In this document: in pieces, positions 26,797-35,990 of the stretch
Layout of the letters: the number at the start of each line of letters is the position of its first letter
Numbering within the stretch: position 1 is the stretch's first letter
The notes under the pieces: generated by a model
Databases searched by the model: none
The model's input: only the letters and a program-made list of their open reading frames with translations
What the model was told of the DNA's origin: nothing
Translations under genes and position numbers: made by a program
NCBI GenBank assembly: GCA_963678375.2
Contig: OY782831.1
Span: 930,001-994,000, forward strand
Length of the DNA stretch: 64,000 bases
Reading direction: 5' to 3'
DNA from: JAEKNW01 sp963678375
GTDB taxonomy: Bacteria; Cloacimonadota; Cloacimonadia; Cloacimonadales; JAFGVF01

Positions 26797-27401
26797 TGGG
26801 TAATAAAAGGAATAAAAGTAAATCTCTAAAACAAAAAGTTAAATTATATGTTTTAGGTGAAGGTCTTACAGAGTATTATTATTTCAAAAATATTAAAGAT
26901 ATTTTGAATTTTAACATTAAATTAGAAAAAAAATACTTTAAAGAATCTTTTAATTTAGTTTCAATGGAAAAGCAAGCTAAGATTTATCAAGAAAGCAATA
27001 ATCATGTAATTTGTGTTTTTGATATGGATATTGCTCAAGTTTCAGGTAATAAAACTAAAATTAATAACTTTATAAAAAATTATAAAGACTCTACTTACAT
27101 AACTATATGTCATAGCATGCCAACAATTGAGTTTTGGTTTTTACTACATTTTGTTAATACTGATAAATTTTATCAGAATAAAAAAGAGGTTATTACTGAA
27201 CTAAAAAAACATCCTTCTTTTGAAAATTATCAAACAAGTAAAATCTTCTTAGAGAACAAGAACTGGGTAGATGAGTTATCTAATAGAATTGATATTGCAA
27301 TTGACAATGCAAACAGAATACTTAAGACTAAACAAAAAGAAGATAAAAAGTCTTACACTTATTTCCCACATGCAATAAAAATCATAAAAGACTTTAAATG
27401 A
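26796..27401 (+). CDS. RloB-like Toprim-type partner protein
   Basis: 201 residues. VLGEGLTEYYYFKNI near the N-terminus carries the family's catalytic Glu (E22, E26). VFDMDIAQ (D76, D78) supplies the acidic DxD pair. PTIEFWFLLHF matches the RloB-family signature (usually PxFExWxLLHF). The pattern fits a Toprim-fold metal-dependent nuclease that may be the toxic effector of the ATPase/RloB pair. The start codon overlaps the ATPase stop, so translation is coupled. The specific nucleic-acid target is unknown. Confidence 0.8.
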   Translation: MGNKRNKSKSLKQKVKLYVLGEGLTEYYYFKNIKDILNFNIKLEKKYFKESFNLVSMEKQAKIYQESNNHVICVFDMDIAQVSGNKTKINNFIKNYKDSTYITICHSMPTIEFWFLLHFVNTDKFYQNKKEVITELKKHPSFENYQTSKIFLENKNWVDELSNRIDIAIDNANRILKTKQKEDKKSYTYFPHAIKIIKDFK

Positions 27402-27466
27402 TAAACAAAAAATAGTTGCATACTTTAAATTAGTACTTATTATTTCTAAAAGATTAGGGGACTACT

Positions 27467-28531
27467 ATGCTTAATAATCTAAATCATGAAATTAAAGAGC
27501 AAATTGATGATTTAAACTCAAGTTTGCGACCTTTGATACTAAGAAAACAATTTGATATAGCCCCTTATACTAAAGGACCAGAAGACACAAAACGAAGAGA
27601 AAAAAGTCTACAGGACATAGGTTATACCCTTTCCTATCTCAGTCAAGCAATAGAGCTTAATTCACCTGGTTTATTTATGTCATATTCAAAATGGTTAAAG
27701 AACTTAATGCATGATTTAGGTATCTCAGAACTCCCTCTTATTGAAAATTTTAGGGCAATGAAGTTAATATTGTTACAGAACTTACCTATTGAAGACCATG
27801 ACATTATAAGTGATTTCATTGATAGGGGTATTAAAGAACTTAAGAGAGATTCTACAGTTGAACCAAGCTATATAAATCCTACTAATCCATACAGTAAGTA
27901 TGCATTAGACTTTCTTTCTTTTGCTTTAGCTGGAAAGAGACACGAAGCTTCAAAACTAGTTCTTTCCTTAATTAAACAAGGTATTCCTATTAAAACATTA
28001 TATCTTGAAGTTCTCCAAAAAGTTCAATATGAGGTTGGTCATCTTTGGCATACAAATAAAATTAGTATAGCACAAGAGCACTATATAACAAGCTTAATTC
28101 AGTTAGTTATCTCACAATTATACCCCTATATCCTAAGTGATAAACAAGCAAATAAAACCCTATTGGCAGCTTGTATAAGTGGAGAACATCATGAAATTGG
28201 CTTAAGAATGCTTACAGATATTTTTGAAATGGAGGGATGGGATACTTGGTTTCTTGGATCAAATCTTCCAGATGACCAAATTATCTCCATGATTAAGGAC
28301 AAAAAACCAGATTTAATTGCCTTGTCAGTGACTGTTATGTTTCACCTTGATAAACTAAGCAAACTGATTAAGAAGATAAAAATGCAAGGAATCTCTGCAC
28401 CTATAATGGTAGGAGGCTACCCATTCAATAATGACAAAACCCTCTGGAAAAAAGTAGGTGCTGATGGTTGGGCAACTGATCCTAGCCGGGCTATTAGATT
28501 TGCAGATAGATTACTAGACCTTGTAGGATAA
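27467..28531 (+). CDS. Stand-alone CarH-like B12-binding sensor protein
   Basis: 354 residues. A helical N-terminal region (1-135) is followed by a cobalamin-binding helical cap (about 140-225) and a Rossmann-type B12-binding domain (about 230-350). The cap carries Wx9EH (W194, E204, H205), the signature of the CarH/LitR adenosylcobalamin photoreceptors. The Rossmann domain carries ExHxxG (E240, H242, G245), the lower-ligand motif. The MerR-type DNA-binding domain of CarH is absent. Four bases past its stop begins a histidine kinase gene. I infer that it is a B12-dependent light, redox or B12-status sensor feeding that kinase. AGGGG precedes the ATG. Confidence 0.85.
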   Translation: MLNNLNHEIKEQIDDLNSSLRPLILRKQFDIAPYTKGPEDTKRREKSLQDIGYTLSYLSQAIELNSPGLFMSYSKWLKNLMHDLGISELPLIENFRAMKLILLQNLPIEDHDIISDFIDRGIKELKRDSTVEPSYINPTNPYSKYALDFLSFALAGKRHEASKLVLSLIKQGIPIKTLYLEVLQKVQYEVGHLWHTNKISIAQEHYITSLIQLVISQLYPYILSDKQANKTLLAACISGEHHEIGLRMLTDIFEMEGWDTWFLGSNLPDDQIISMIKDKKPDLIALSVTVMFHLDKLSKLIKKIKMQGISAPIMVGGYPFNNDKTLWKKVGADGWATDPSRAIRFADRLLDLVG

Positions 28532-28535
28532 TAAT

Positions 28536-29627
28536 ATGAGAAAAACTGTTTTTGCCTTAAAGTGTAGCCCCTTAGGTCATATCATTGAAGTAATCTTCAA
28601 TAACCTTGCTAATGCTGATATTAAAGCCGGGATTAAGTTTGTTGAGTTATTTGCAGAAGATACTTTTGAGAAAGCACAAGCCTTCTTTCTTCAAGCAAAA
28701 AAAATTGATTCTAGTTGCTATTCTGAGTATGAACTTTACTTTCCAAATAATAAGGAAGTGATACTATTATATTTTAAGAATATCATCGTTGATGACAACT
28801 ACATAATACTTGCTGAACAAGAAGAAAGTGATTATTATGGGTTATTTGGTAGTTTAACTAGTATTAATAATGAATTGATCTTAACCCAGAAAGCACTAAA
28901 CAAGAAAAATACAGAATTGATAAGAGTAAACGAATTAAAAAATAAGCTAGTTGGAGTAGCAGCTCACGATTTAAGAAATCCTCTTTCCGTAATCTATAAT
29001 TACAGCCAGCTCCTGCTTGAAGACTGTAATGGTAAAGTAGATAATGAAGATCTGGACTTTTTAAGAGATATTAACACAACAGCTGATTTTATGCTTCAAT
29101 TGGTAGAAGAGCTACTCGATTTGACCTACCTAGAATCTGGTAAAGTTTCTTTAAATACTCAAATAATTGATTTCTATGACATCATAGCATATAATATAAA
29201 ACATGCAATTACACTTGGGGCAAAAAAAGAAATCGAAATTCTAGCAAATACTCCCCAAAAAGGTATTTATGTTGATATGGATAAAAACAAAATCCAGCAA
29301 GTTATTAGTAATTTTATTTCCAATGCTATCAAGTATTCACACTCCAATTCAATAGTTCAAATTGATTGCCAAACAACTAAGCATCAAGTAATTTTCTCTT
29401 GTAAAGACCAGGGGTTTGGTATTGATAAAAGTGAACATGAATTAATTTTTGAACCTTTTAAGAAAGCCAAATCTAGTCAACTTATTAATGAACAATCTAC
29501 AGGATTAGGCTTGGCAATTTCTAAGCAAATTATAAAAGCACATAATGGTAAAATTTGGTTAGAAAGTGAACTGGGAAAGGGATCTACCTTTTACTTTTCA
29601 TTACCCCTTAAAGATATAAAAGAATAA
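28536..29627 (+). CDS. Soluble sensor histidine kinase
   Basis: 363 residues with no membrane segment. The N-terminus (1-115) looks like a divergent PAS-type sensor (VELFAEDTFEKAQAFF), followed by a short coiled coil. The HisKA domain has phospho-acceptor H144 in AAHDLRNPLSV. HATPase_c has N box NFISNAIKYS, G1 DQGFGI and G2 TGLGLAISKQ. It starts 4 bp after the B12-binding sensor gene, so the two are almost certainly co-expressed and may act as a pair. No response regulator is immediately adjacent; the nearest is the NtrC-type gene at 31277. Confidence 0.92.
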   Translation: MRKTVFALKCSPLGHIIEVIFNNLANADIKAGIKFVELFAEDTFEKAQAFFLQAKKIDSSCYSEYELYFPNNKEVILLYFKNIIVDDNYIILAEQEESDYYGLFGSLTSINNELILTQKALNKKNTELIRVNELKNKLVGVAAHDLRNPLSVIYNYSQLLLEDCNGKVDNEDLDFLRDINTTADFMLQLVEELLDLTYLESGKVSLNTQIIDFYDIIAYNIKHAITLGAKKEIEILANTPQKGIYVDMDKNKIQQVISNFISNAIKYSHSNSIVQIDCQTTKHQVIFSCKDQGFGIDKSEHELIFEPFKKAKSSQLINEQSTGLGLAISKQIIKAHNGKIWLESELGKGSTFYFSLPLKDIKE

Positions 29628-29704
29628 GCTTATCACATTACTCACTCATCTTGGAGGGATCTAAACATATTTAATCATATTTAAACGAATACTACTCCCT
29701 GCCT

Positions 29705-29747
29705 GTTACTATCTCCATAAAACACTGGAATTCATGGAGATAGCAAC
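29705..29747. terminator. Long hairpin between convergent genes
   Basis: CTATCTCCAT (29709-29718) and ATGGAGATAG (29734-29743) form a 10-bp perfect stem, extended by three more pairs after one mismatch, with a 15-nt loop. It lies between the convergent kinase and outer-membrane protein genes. There is no T-tract on either side, so termination is plausible but not typical. Confidence 0.4.
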
Positions 29748-29757
29748 AACAAACAAA

Positions 29758-31017
29758 CTATTCTCCCCCCATACCGAAGCTAAATGTTAAGATTGTTTGT
29801 TCATTAGTAAAGTTGTAAGCAAGGCCTAATCCTAGAGCAGGTATAGCAACCTTATCAAAATATACCTTTATCTCACTGCCTACTCCATGATATTTTTCAT
29901 TTAAGCCATCATTATTGTAGTAACCACCTTCATAATAATATGATAAGGTGGGATTTAGTTTATGTTTACTTATTAATGTATGCTCAACTATGAAGGCACC
30001 ATTAATCCAATCATCAGCCCAGATCTTCATGTTAGGAAGGGATTTTGTTCCGTGATAAGTGCTCAATACATCTTCCGCATTATCAGGTCTATCAAAAAGT
30101 CCGAAAGTATTTTTTAAAGTGAAGTTTATCTTTGAATCATAAGTTTTTGAATATGATAATTTTGTATAAGACCGAAAGAAGTCATCATAATTATCATTTA
30201 AAGAAAAAACTCTTGAAGTGAGTGATTCTGCTTTAAAGCCATCTCTGAAGACAAAATTTTGAATAGTATTATCGTAAGTCATAAGTAATCCAGGGAAAAG
30301 TAAGTTAGCGTCTTTTTCTAGGTTACCTTCTTCATTATCCATTTTTATCTTCTGCCATTCAAGATCTGGACCAATAGTAAATTTCTTATCAAAGAATTTC
30401 TTACCAAGACTTCCCCCAAGGTTAATAGTTTTTTGCTTGCTTTCATAATAGGGGTTATTCTCATAGATATCAGTCATTTCTATTTCATTTGTTCGGTAAT
30501 TTACTATTAACTTACCTGAATATTGATTATTGAACAATTCATCCTGGGTAAGAAGTAAAAAAGTAGTAGCATCATTTTTACCAAAAGCTCCAACTCCTAA
30601 CAAAGTTGCTCCATAGCCTAAGAAATTACTATCTAAAGCTGCCCCACCATACATTTTATCGCCATCAACTGAGTTAAAAAAAGGTACTGCAAAAAGTGAA
30701 AACTTCTCAGCTACAGTAATTATCATAAGAGCAGCATCTTCAGTTGGGAAAAACTCAACTCTCTTTTCTAAAGCAAAAATACCTTTATCATCCACTCTTT
30801 TATAGATATAATCAATATCATACTCTGATACATTTCTACCTGTGGAGCTTTCTATCCATTGCAAAAAAGTCTTTTCACTAGTCCTTTTTAGTCCATTAAC
30901 TGTAATCTCTACGACTTTTCTTTGACCGTACTGGGCAAGAAACTCTTGCTGATCTAATGCCATTAATCCTATTGTCATTAGCATCAGTAGAAAAAATACT
31001 GTTATCTTTTTAGTCAT
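29758..31017 (-). CDS. Small Omp85/BamA-like outer-membrane protein
   Basis: 419 residues. A signal peptide (about 1-20) is followed by one POTRA-like domain (VVEITVNGLKRTSEKTFLQWI, ~30-105) and a beta-rich barrel region with SNFLGYGATLLGVGAF and alternating aromatic strands; it ends TFSFGMGGE. Canonical BamA has five POTRAs and about 800 residues, so this is a reduced member of the Omp85/surface-antigen group. It may assemble or secrete a dedicated substrate. ATG 31017 has AGGAGATTAA. It lies between the histidine kinase and an NtrC regulator but on the opposite strand. Confidence 0.65.
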   Translation of the reverse strand: MTKKITVFFLLMLMTIGLMALDQQEFLAQYGQRKVVEITVNGLKRTSEKTFLQWIESSTGRNVSEYDIDYIYKRVDDKGIFALEKRVEFFPTEDAALMIITVAEKFSLFAVPFFNSVDGDKMYGGAALDSNFLGYGATLLGVGAFGKNDATTFLLLTQDELFNNQYSGKLIVNYRTNEIEMTDIYENNPYYESKQKTINLGGSLGKKFFDKKFTIGPDLEWQKIKMDNEEGNLEKDANLLFPGLLMTYDNTIQNFVFRDGFKAESLTSRVFSLNDNYDDFFRSYTKLSYSKTYDSKINFTLKNTFGLFDRPDNAEDVLSTYHGTKSLPNMKIWADDWINGAFIVEHTLISKHKLNPTLSYYYEGGYYNNDGLNEKYHGVGSEIKVYFDKVAIPALGLGLAYNFTNEQTILTFSFGMGGE

Positions 31018-31276
31018 TTAATCTCCTCTTTTTTCTCCAAGTAATGCCATTTCATTTATAGGAAGAGTATAGGATCATTCCCATGAGTTAAGAGCATTAG
31101 CTAGGTTTAAGTAATTATCACATAATTTTTTTCGGCCATTAGAAGTCAAGAACTTCTTAAGGCTAACATTTATAATAAGAAGAAATTTTTAGTAAGCAAG
31201 TAAAGCCAGATAATTTTTTGTTGACACTAAATTTATATATTTTTAAGTTAACAAAAGATTTTTTAAGGAAAAAGCA

Positions 31277-32668
31277 ATGAAAAAGGTATTAATAATAGAC
31301 GACAATAAAGATATTCATACGGTCTTGGAAGGCCTTTTAATAAAGAACAACGATATCACTTTTTCCCACGCATATAATGGTATGGAAGGATATAATAAAT
31401 TAAAACAGCTACAGCCTGATTTAACCATACTCGACAATCAAATGCCTGTAATGTCTGGTTTTGACTTACTTGAAAAACTAAAGCGTGAAAATAAAAAATA
31501 TCCTATTATTATGTTAACTGCTTTTGGACAGATTTCAGATGCTGTGGCAGCTATCAAACTAGGAGCTTTAGATTACTTAACTAAACCTTTTGATGAAGAT
31601 CAGTTCAACCTCATTATTAACAAGGCCCTTAGAATTGGTTCTTTAAAAAATACAAGCAGAGAAATGGCTACTAAAGCTTCTCTACAATACAATGAAAGAT
31701 ATCACATAATTGGAGAATCTAAAATTTTTAAAAACTTACTTAAAGATGCAGCCTTAGTTGCACCTACTGATATAAATGTGATTATCAATGGTTCAAATGG
31801 AACTGGTAAAGAAGAAATTGCTAAGTATATTCATTATTATAGTAAGAGATCTAATAGACAATTTATAGCTGTGGACTGTGGTGCAATTCCTGATAATCTC
31901 TTTGAGCGGGAAATGTTTGGAGCTGTTAAAGGAGCTTATACTGGTGCTGAACAAGATACTAAAGGCCTTTTTGAGGCAGCTGATGGAGGCACTATCTTCT
32001 TAGATGAGATTGGCAACTTATCCCCTTCAGCTCAAACATCACTGCTTAGAGTACTAGAAAATCGAGTTTATCGTCAAGTTGGTGGTCTTGAGGAAAAAAA
32101 ATTAGATGTGAGATTAATTTCAGCTACCAATGCTAAATTATTAAATGAAGTTAGTAAGGGTAGCTTTCGCGAAGACCTTTTTCATAGAATAAATGGTTTT
32201 GATTTACTATTACCCGATTTGAAAGATAGAAAAGATGATATTCCCCTCTTAGTTAACCATTTCATTACTAAATTCAATACTGAGTTAAATAGAAATGTCC
32301 AACAGGTTTCACCTCAAGCGATGGAAACACTACAAAATCACCACTGGTCTGGTAATATTAGAGAACTAATAAATACTATTCAGAAAGCTGTCTTGCTTTG
32401 TCCTGAGACTAGCCTAACTAACAATCATATCCGCTTATCAAACCATACTAATAATAATGAGCTTAAGAAAGAAAATAATCTAATAAATGAGATAATAAAC
32501 AAAGATATTTCTATTAATGAAAAAATTGAACTTTTTGAAAGGGAAGTAATAAAACACGCTGTTGAAACTAATAATGGTAATAAAAGTTCAGCAGCATCAA
32601 GTTTAAAGATAAGTAGAAAAACACTCTACGAAAAACTTAAGAAATTTGGCTTGTTTAAACATAGTTAA
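31277..32668 (+). CDS. NtrC-family sigma-54-dependent response regulator
   Basis: 463 residues. The receiver domain has DD at 8-9, phospho-acceptor D53 in TILDNQMPVMSG, and KPF near 110. The AAA+ domain has Walker A NGSNGTGKEE, a GAYTGA sigma-54 loop and IFLDEIGN. The C-terminal Fis helix-turn-helix is NKSSAASSLKISRKTLYEKL. AAGGAA precedes the ATG. A TTGACA at 31221-31226 may be its -35, with a poor -10. It is the nearest regulator to the B12-associated kinase at 28536, but pairing is unproven because an oppositely oriented gene lies between them. Confidence 0.92.
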   Translation: MKKVLIIDDNKDIHTVLEGLLIKNNDITFSHAYNGMEGYNKLKQLQPDLTILDNQMPVMSGFDLLEKLKRENKKYPIIMLTAFGQISDAVAAIKLGALDYLTKPFDEDQFNLIINKALRIGSLKNTSREMATKASLQYNERYHIIGESKIFKNLLKDAALVAPTDINVIINGSNGTGKEEIAKYIHYYSKRSNRQFIAVDCGAIPDNLFEREMFGAVKGAYTGAEQDTKGLFEAADGGTIFLDEIGNLSPSAQTSLLRVLENRVYRQVGGLEEKKLDVRLISATNAKLLNEVSKGSFREDLFHRINGFDLLLPDLKDRKDDIPLLVNHFITKFNTELNRNVQQVSPQAMETLQNHHWSGNIRELINTIQKAVLLCPETSLTNNHIRLSNHTNNNELKKENNLINEIINKDISINEKIELFEREVIKHAVETNNGNKSSAASSLKISRKTLYEKLKKFGLFKHS

Positions 32669-32710
32669 TTAACCTTGAACTTAAGCTAATAAAAATGTAA
32701 GAGTAGGAAA

Positions 32711-33085
32711 TTATTTGCTAATCCACATTCCACACTCGTTAAACTTAAAGCCACATTTTTCATAGAAGCCTCTTTTGCCTTCTGTATGGGTTAAGAAGAA
32801 ATATGTTCCTCTATATCTTTCCAAAATCCTTAAAACTAACTGTTTTCCAATACCTTGTTTTTGGTAGTCAGGATGAACTATTACATCGAAAATATTAGTA
32901 TAATAATAATCATCACTAATAGCCCTAGCAAAAGCAATTAGTCTATCATTATTATAGCAAGTTACGTAATGTGAATTGTTGAATGCAGGGATAATATTTT
33001 TTGGATTTTTATTCCATCCGACTGATAAAAAGAGATTTATGACTTCATCTGGATTTAGTTTATTGTTTTCTAGATAGTGGTACAT
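32711..33085 (-). CDS. GNAT-family N-acetyltransferase
   Basis: 124 residues, a compact GNAT. YTNIFDVIVHPDYQKQGIGKQLV is motif A with the acetyl-CoA-binding QxxGIG, and FLTHTEGKRGFYEKCGF is motif B. It transfers acetyl from acetyl-CoA to an amine; substrate unknown. GAGGAG precedes the ATG. It converges with the NtrC regulator and lies next to tRNA-Val. Confidence 0.88.
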   Translation of the reverse strand: MYHYLENNKLNPDEVINLFLSVGWNKNPKNIIPAFNNSHYVTCYNNDRLIAFARAISDDYYYTNIFDVIVHPDYQKQGIGKQLVLRILERYRGTYFFLTHTEGKRGFYEKCGFKFNECGMWISK

Positions 33086-33156
33086 TTTAACTCCTCTTCA
33101 ATAAATAGTACAATTTTGTTGACTAAATAAAGCAAAAAATACAAGCTGTAAAAAGG

Positions 33157-33233
<77 letters not shown>

Positions 33234-33299
33234 GATTTGCTTAAAGAAACAAATCAGATTAATCTAAATTTTGTCAAGAAAAAATAAAAAGGAGATAGT

Positions 33300-33848
33300 A
33301 TGGAAGTCTATATGACCTTCGTGAAAGAGAATGTTATCTTATCTGCTATCATTCACTTCGCTATATTAGGTACCTTTGGAGAGATTCTCTCTAAATGGGT
33401 TTTAAATAAGAGCTTCAAATATCCATTTGGTTTGTTAATGACAATCAAGAAAATGGTAATTTGGGCACTTTTAGGTGTTGCTATTAAATACACTTTTGTT
33501 GGTTTCGCTGGCAATGCAGGATATAATGATGGTTTTGTAAACGCCTTAATGAATCATAACTTCTTACCTAAAGTAAGTCATGATTCCTTCTTGTTTGCTT
33601 TCTTTGTTTCAGCATTCATGAACTTGCAGTTCGGACCATTCCTAGTGATAGTACATAGAGTATTAGATAATTTGGCAGCTGGTCAGAGCAATTGGAAAGG
33701 GATTAATAAGGGCTTATATTGCCTATTATGGTTCTGGATACCAGCTCACACTGTCACTTTCTTAATGCCTTCAGATCTTCGTATCTTAATGGCAGCAGTT
33801 TGGTCTTTAGCTTTAGGAATATTATTAGGCTATTTTAATCGTAAATAA
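33300..33848 (+). CDS. Integral membrane protein, possibly Mpv17/PMP22-like
   Basis: 182 residues with about four or five hydrophobic segments. The C-terminal half (GPFLVIVHRVLDNL, then WFWIPAHTVTFLMP, SDLRILMAAVWSLALG) resembles the Mpv17/PMP22 signature WxxWPxxQxxNFxxVPxxxR-x-W, but with changes at several positions, so the match is tentative. No signal peptide. AAAGGAG precedes the ATG. It lies 14 bp upstream of recG and is probably co-transcribed with it. Physiological role unknown. Confidence 0.75.
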   Translation: MEVYMTFVKENVILSAIIHFAILGTFGEILSKWVLNKSFKYPFGLLMTIKKMVIWALLGVAIKYTFVGFAGNAGYNDGFVNALMNHNFLPKVSHDSFLFAFFVSAFMNLQFGPFLVIVHRVLDNLAAGQSNWKGINKGLYCLLWFWIPAHTVTFLMPSDLRILMAAVWSLALGILLGYFNRK

Positions 33849-33862
33849 CTAAAGAAGGAAAT

Positions 33863-35944
33863 ATGGTTAGTATAGAGGGAGAGATTAAATTTCTGAAAGG
33901 AGTAGGTGAATATAGGGCTAAATTGCTTAAAAAAGTAGGGGTTGAGACTCTATTAGATATGATGGAGTACTTTCCTAGGGCCTATATTGATAGAAATTCT
34001 AACCTTAAGATTGCTGAAATTGAAAATGATACTAATATAGCCTTAGTTGGTAAAATAGTTGATGTTTATGAGCAAGCTTACGGTAACAATAAGAAGAAGT
34101 TACACGCTATCATTTCAGATGATTCTGACTCCTTAATGCTAACCTGGTTCCGCTATCATAAATGGCTAAGTGATAAACTTAAAATAGGTAAAGAAGTATG
34201 GATAAGTGGAAAAGTATCTATCTTTATGAATTCACTGAACATTGTTCATCCAGAGATAGAATTCATAGATGGAGACAGTGTTGAAGATGACTTTTGGAAG
34301 AATAGACCTCTGTTACCCATTTATAGGCTTACAGGTAATTTAACTAATAAGGCTTTACGAAGGATAGTACTAAACTGCTTTGCTGAATATTCTGACTTTA
34401 TTACAGACAACCTTCCGCCTAAAATAATTCACCAACTAAAGCTAAAAGATAGAAGGTCAGCCCTGCAAATAATGCACTTTGCTACTAAAGAATCTATAGC
34501 TTTGCAAACTAGAAAAAGATTTGCTTTTGAAGAATTGTTCTATACCCAGATATTGCTTGCTAGAACTAAGTTCAGACATAAAAAAATTGTACAAGGTTTA
34601 GAATTTAAACTCTTCCATACATATACCAGGAAGCTTAAAGAATCTCTCCCCTATGAGTTAACTGGAGCTCAAAAAAGAGTCATCAACGAAATAGTAAAAG
34701 ATATGACTTCGAAAAAACAGATGAACAGGTTAATTCAGGGTGATGTAGGTTCAGGAAAAACTATAGTGACCCTGTTTTGCATGCTATTAGCTGTGGAAAA
34801 TGGCTATCAAGCTATAATGATGGTTCCAACTGAGATTTTAGCCCAACAACATTTTCAAACTATTTCAAACTATTTAAGCAACCAACCTGAACTAAAAATA
34901 GCTCTACTGAAAGGTGGGGTTTATAAAGGGAAAAGTCAAACTAAAGCAGGAATCAAAGATGGCAACTTTAACATCATTATTGGAACTCATGCTCTTATCC
35001 AAGACGATATTCAATTTCATAAGGCTGGCTTCTTAGTTGTTGATGAACAGCATAGATTTGGGGTTGAACAAAGAGCAAAACTTTCTCAAAAAATGAACTT
35101 CCCGGATATGCTATACCTTTCAGCTACTCCAATTCCCCGTTCCTTAGCCTTAACAGTATATGGAGACTTAGATGTCTCTCAAATTGATGAGTTACCTCCT
35201 ACAAGAAAACAGGTGGAAACTATCTGGCATGGTCAAGCTAAGAAAAAACATGTTTATCAAGAAATTGAAAAAGAAATAAAAAATGGACGACAGGCCTATG
35301 TTGTCTGTCCACTAGTAGAAGAATCAGAGAAGATGGACCTTCAAGATGCTGAAAGCGTTTTTCAAAGACTTTCACAGGTAGAGTTCCCTAATTATAGAGT
35401 GGCTCTCTTGCATGGTAGGATGAAAAGTAATGAAAAAGATGAGATTATGCTTGCTTTCAAAAATCATGAGTTTGATATTTTAGTCTCAACTACTGTAATT
35501 GAAGTAGGCCTAGATGTTCCTAATGCCTCTGTAATGATGATTGAACATGCAGAAAGGTTTGGATTAAGCCAAATCCACCAACTTCGAGGTAGAGTTGGCC
35601 GAGGTTCAGATCATGCGTTCTGCTACTTGATAAGCTATCCTCCAATTAGCTCGGAAGGTAGAGAGAGACTTCAAACAATGACATCCACCAATAATGGCTT
35701 TCTAATAGCTGAGAAAGATTTGGAACTACGAGGTCCTGGAGATTTCTTTGGAAAAGAACAATCAGGCATGCCTAAGTTTAAGTTTGCTTCCATAGTGAAT
35801 GACCAAAAAATATTGCTGGTTGCTAGAGATTTAGCCTTTCAAATAATCAAAGATGACCCTCATCTTGAGAAAGAAGAAAATCGAATTATCAAAGACTATT
35901 ATTTTAAAGCATTCTTTGAAAAAGAAAAAATGATTAGATATTAA
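33863..35944 (+). CDS. recG: ATP-dependent DNA helicase RecG
   Basis: 693 residues, typical length. The N-terminal helical and wedge (OB) domain covers about 1-200, starting with the helix-hairpin motif LKGVGEYRAKLLKKVG. Superfamily 2 motifs follow: LIQGDVGSGKT (I), MMVPTEILAQQHF (Ia), VVDEQHRFGVEQR (II, DEQH), LSATPIPRSLALT (III), VEVGLDVPNASVM (V) and QLRGRVGRG (VI). The RecG C-terminal motif begins ELRGPGDFFGKEQSG. It remodels stalled forks and branched DNA. Confidence 0.97.
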   Translation: MVSIEGEIKFLKGVGEYRAKLLKKVGVETLLDMMEYFPRAYIDRNSNLKIAEIENDTNIALVGKIVDVYEQAYGNNKKKLHAIISDDSDSLMLTWFRYHKWLSDKLKIGKEVWISGKVSIFMNSLNIVHPEIEFIDGDSVEDDFWKNRPLLPIYRLTGNLTNKALRRIVLNCFAEYSDFITDNLPPKIIHQLKLKDRRSALQIMHFATKESIALQTRKRFAFEELFYTQILLARTKFRHKKIVQGLEFKLFHTYTRKLKESLPYELTGAQKRVINEIVKDMTSKKQMNRLIQGDVGSGKTIVTLFCMLLAVENGYQAIMMVPTEILAQQHFQTISNYLSNQPELKIALLKGGVYKGKSQTKAGIKDGNFNIIIGTHALIQDDIQFHKAGFLVVDEQHRFGVEQRAKLSQKMNFPDMLYLSATPIPRSLALTVYGDLDVSQIDELPPTRKQVETIWHGQAKKKHVYQEIEKEIKNGRQAYVVCPLVEESEKMDLQDAESVFQRLSQVEFPNYRVALLHGRMKSNEKDEIMLAFKNHEFDILVSTTVIEVGLDVPNASVMMIEHAERFGLSQIHQLRGRVGRGSDHAFCYLISYPPISSEGRERLQTMTSTNNGFLIAEKDLELRGPGDFFGKEQSGMPKFKFASIVNDQKILLVARDLAFQIIKDDPHLEKEENRIIKDYYFKAFFEKEKMIRY

Positions 35945-35990
35945 TACTTAGAAGATAATTTGATAATAAGATAAAGAAAGGAGAAGAAAT

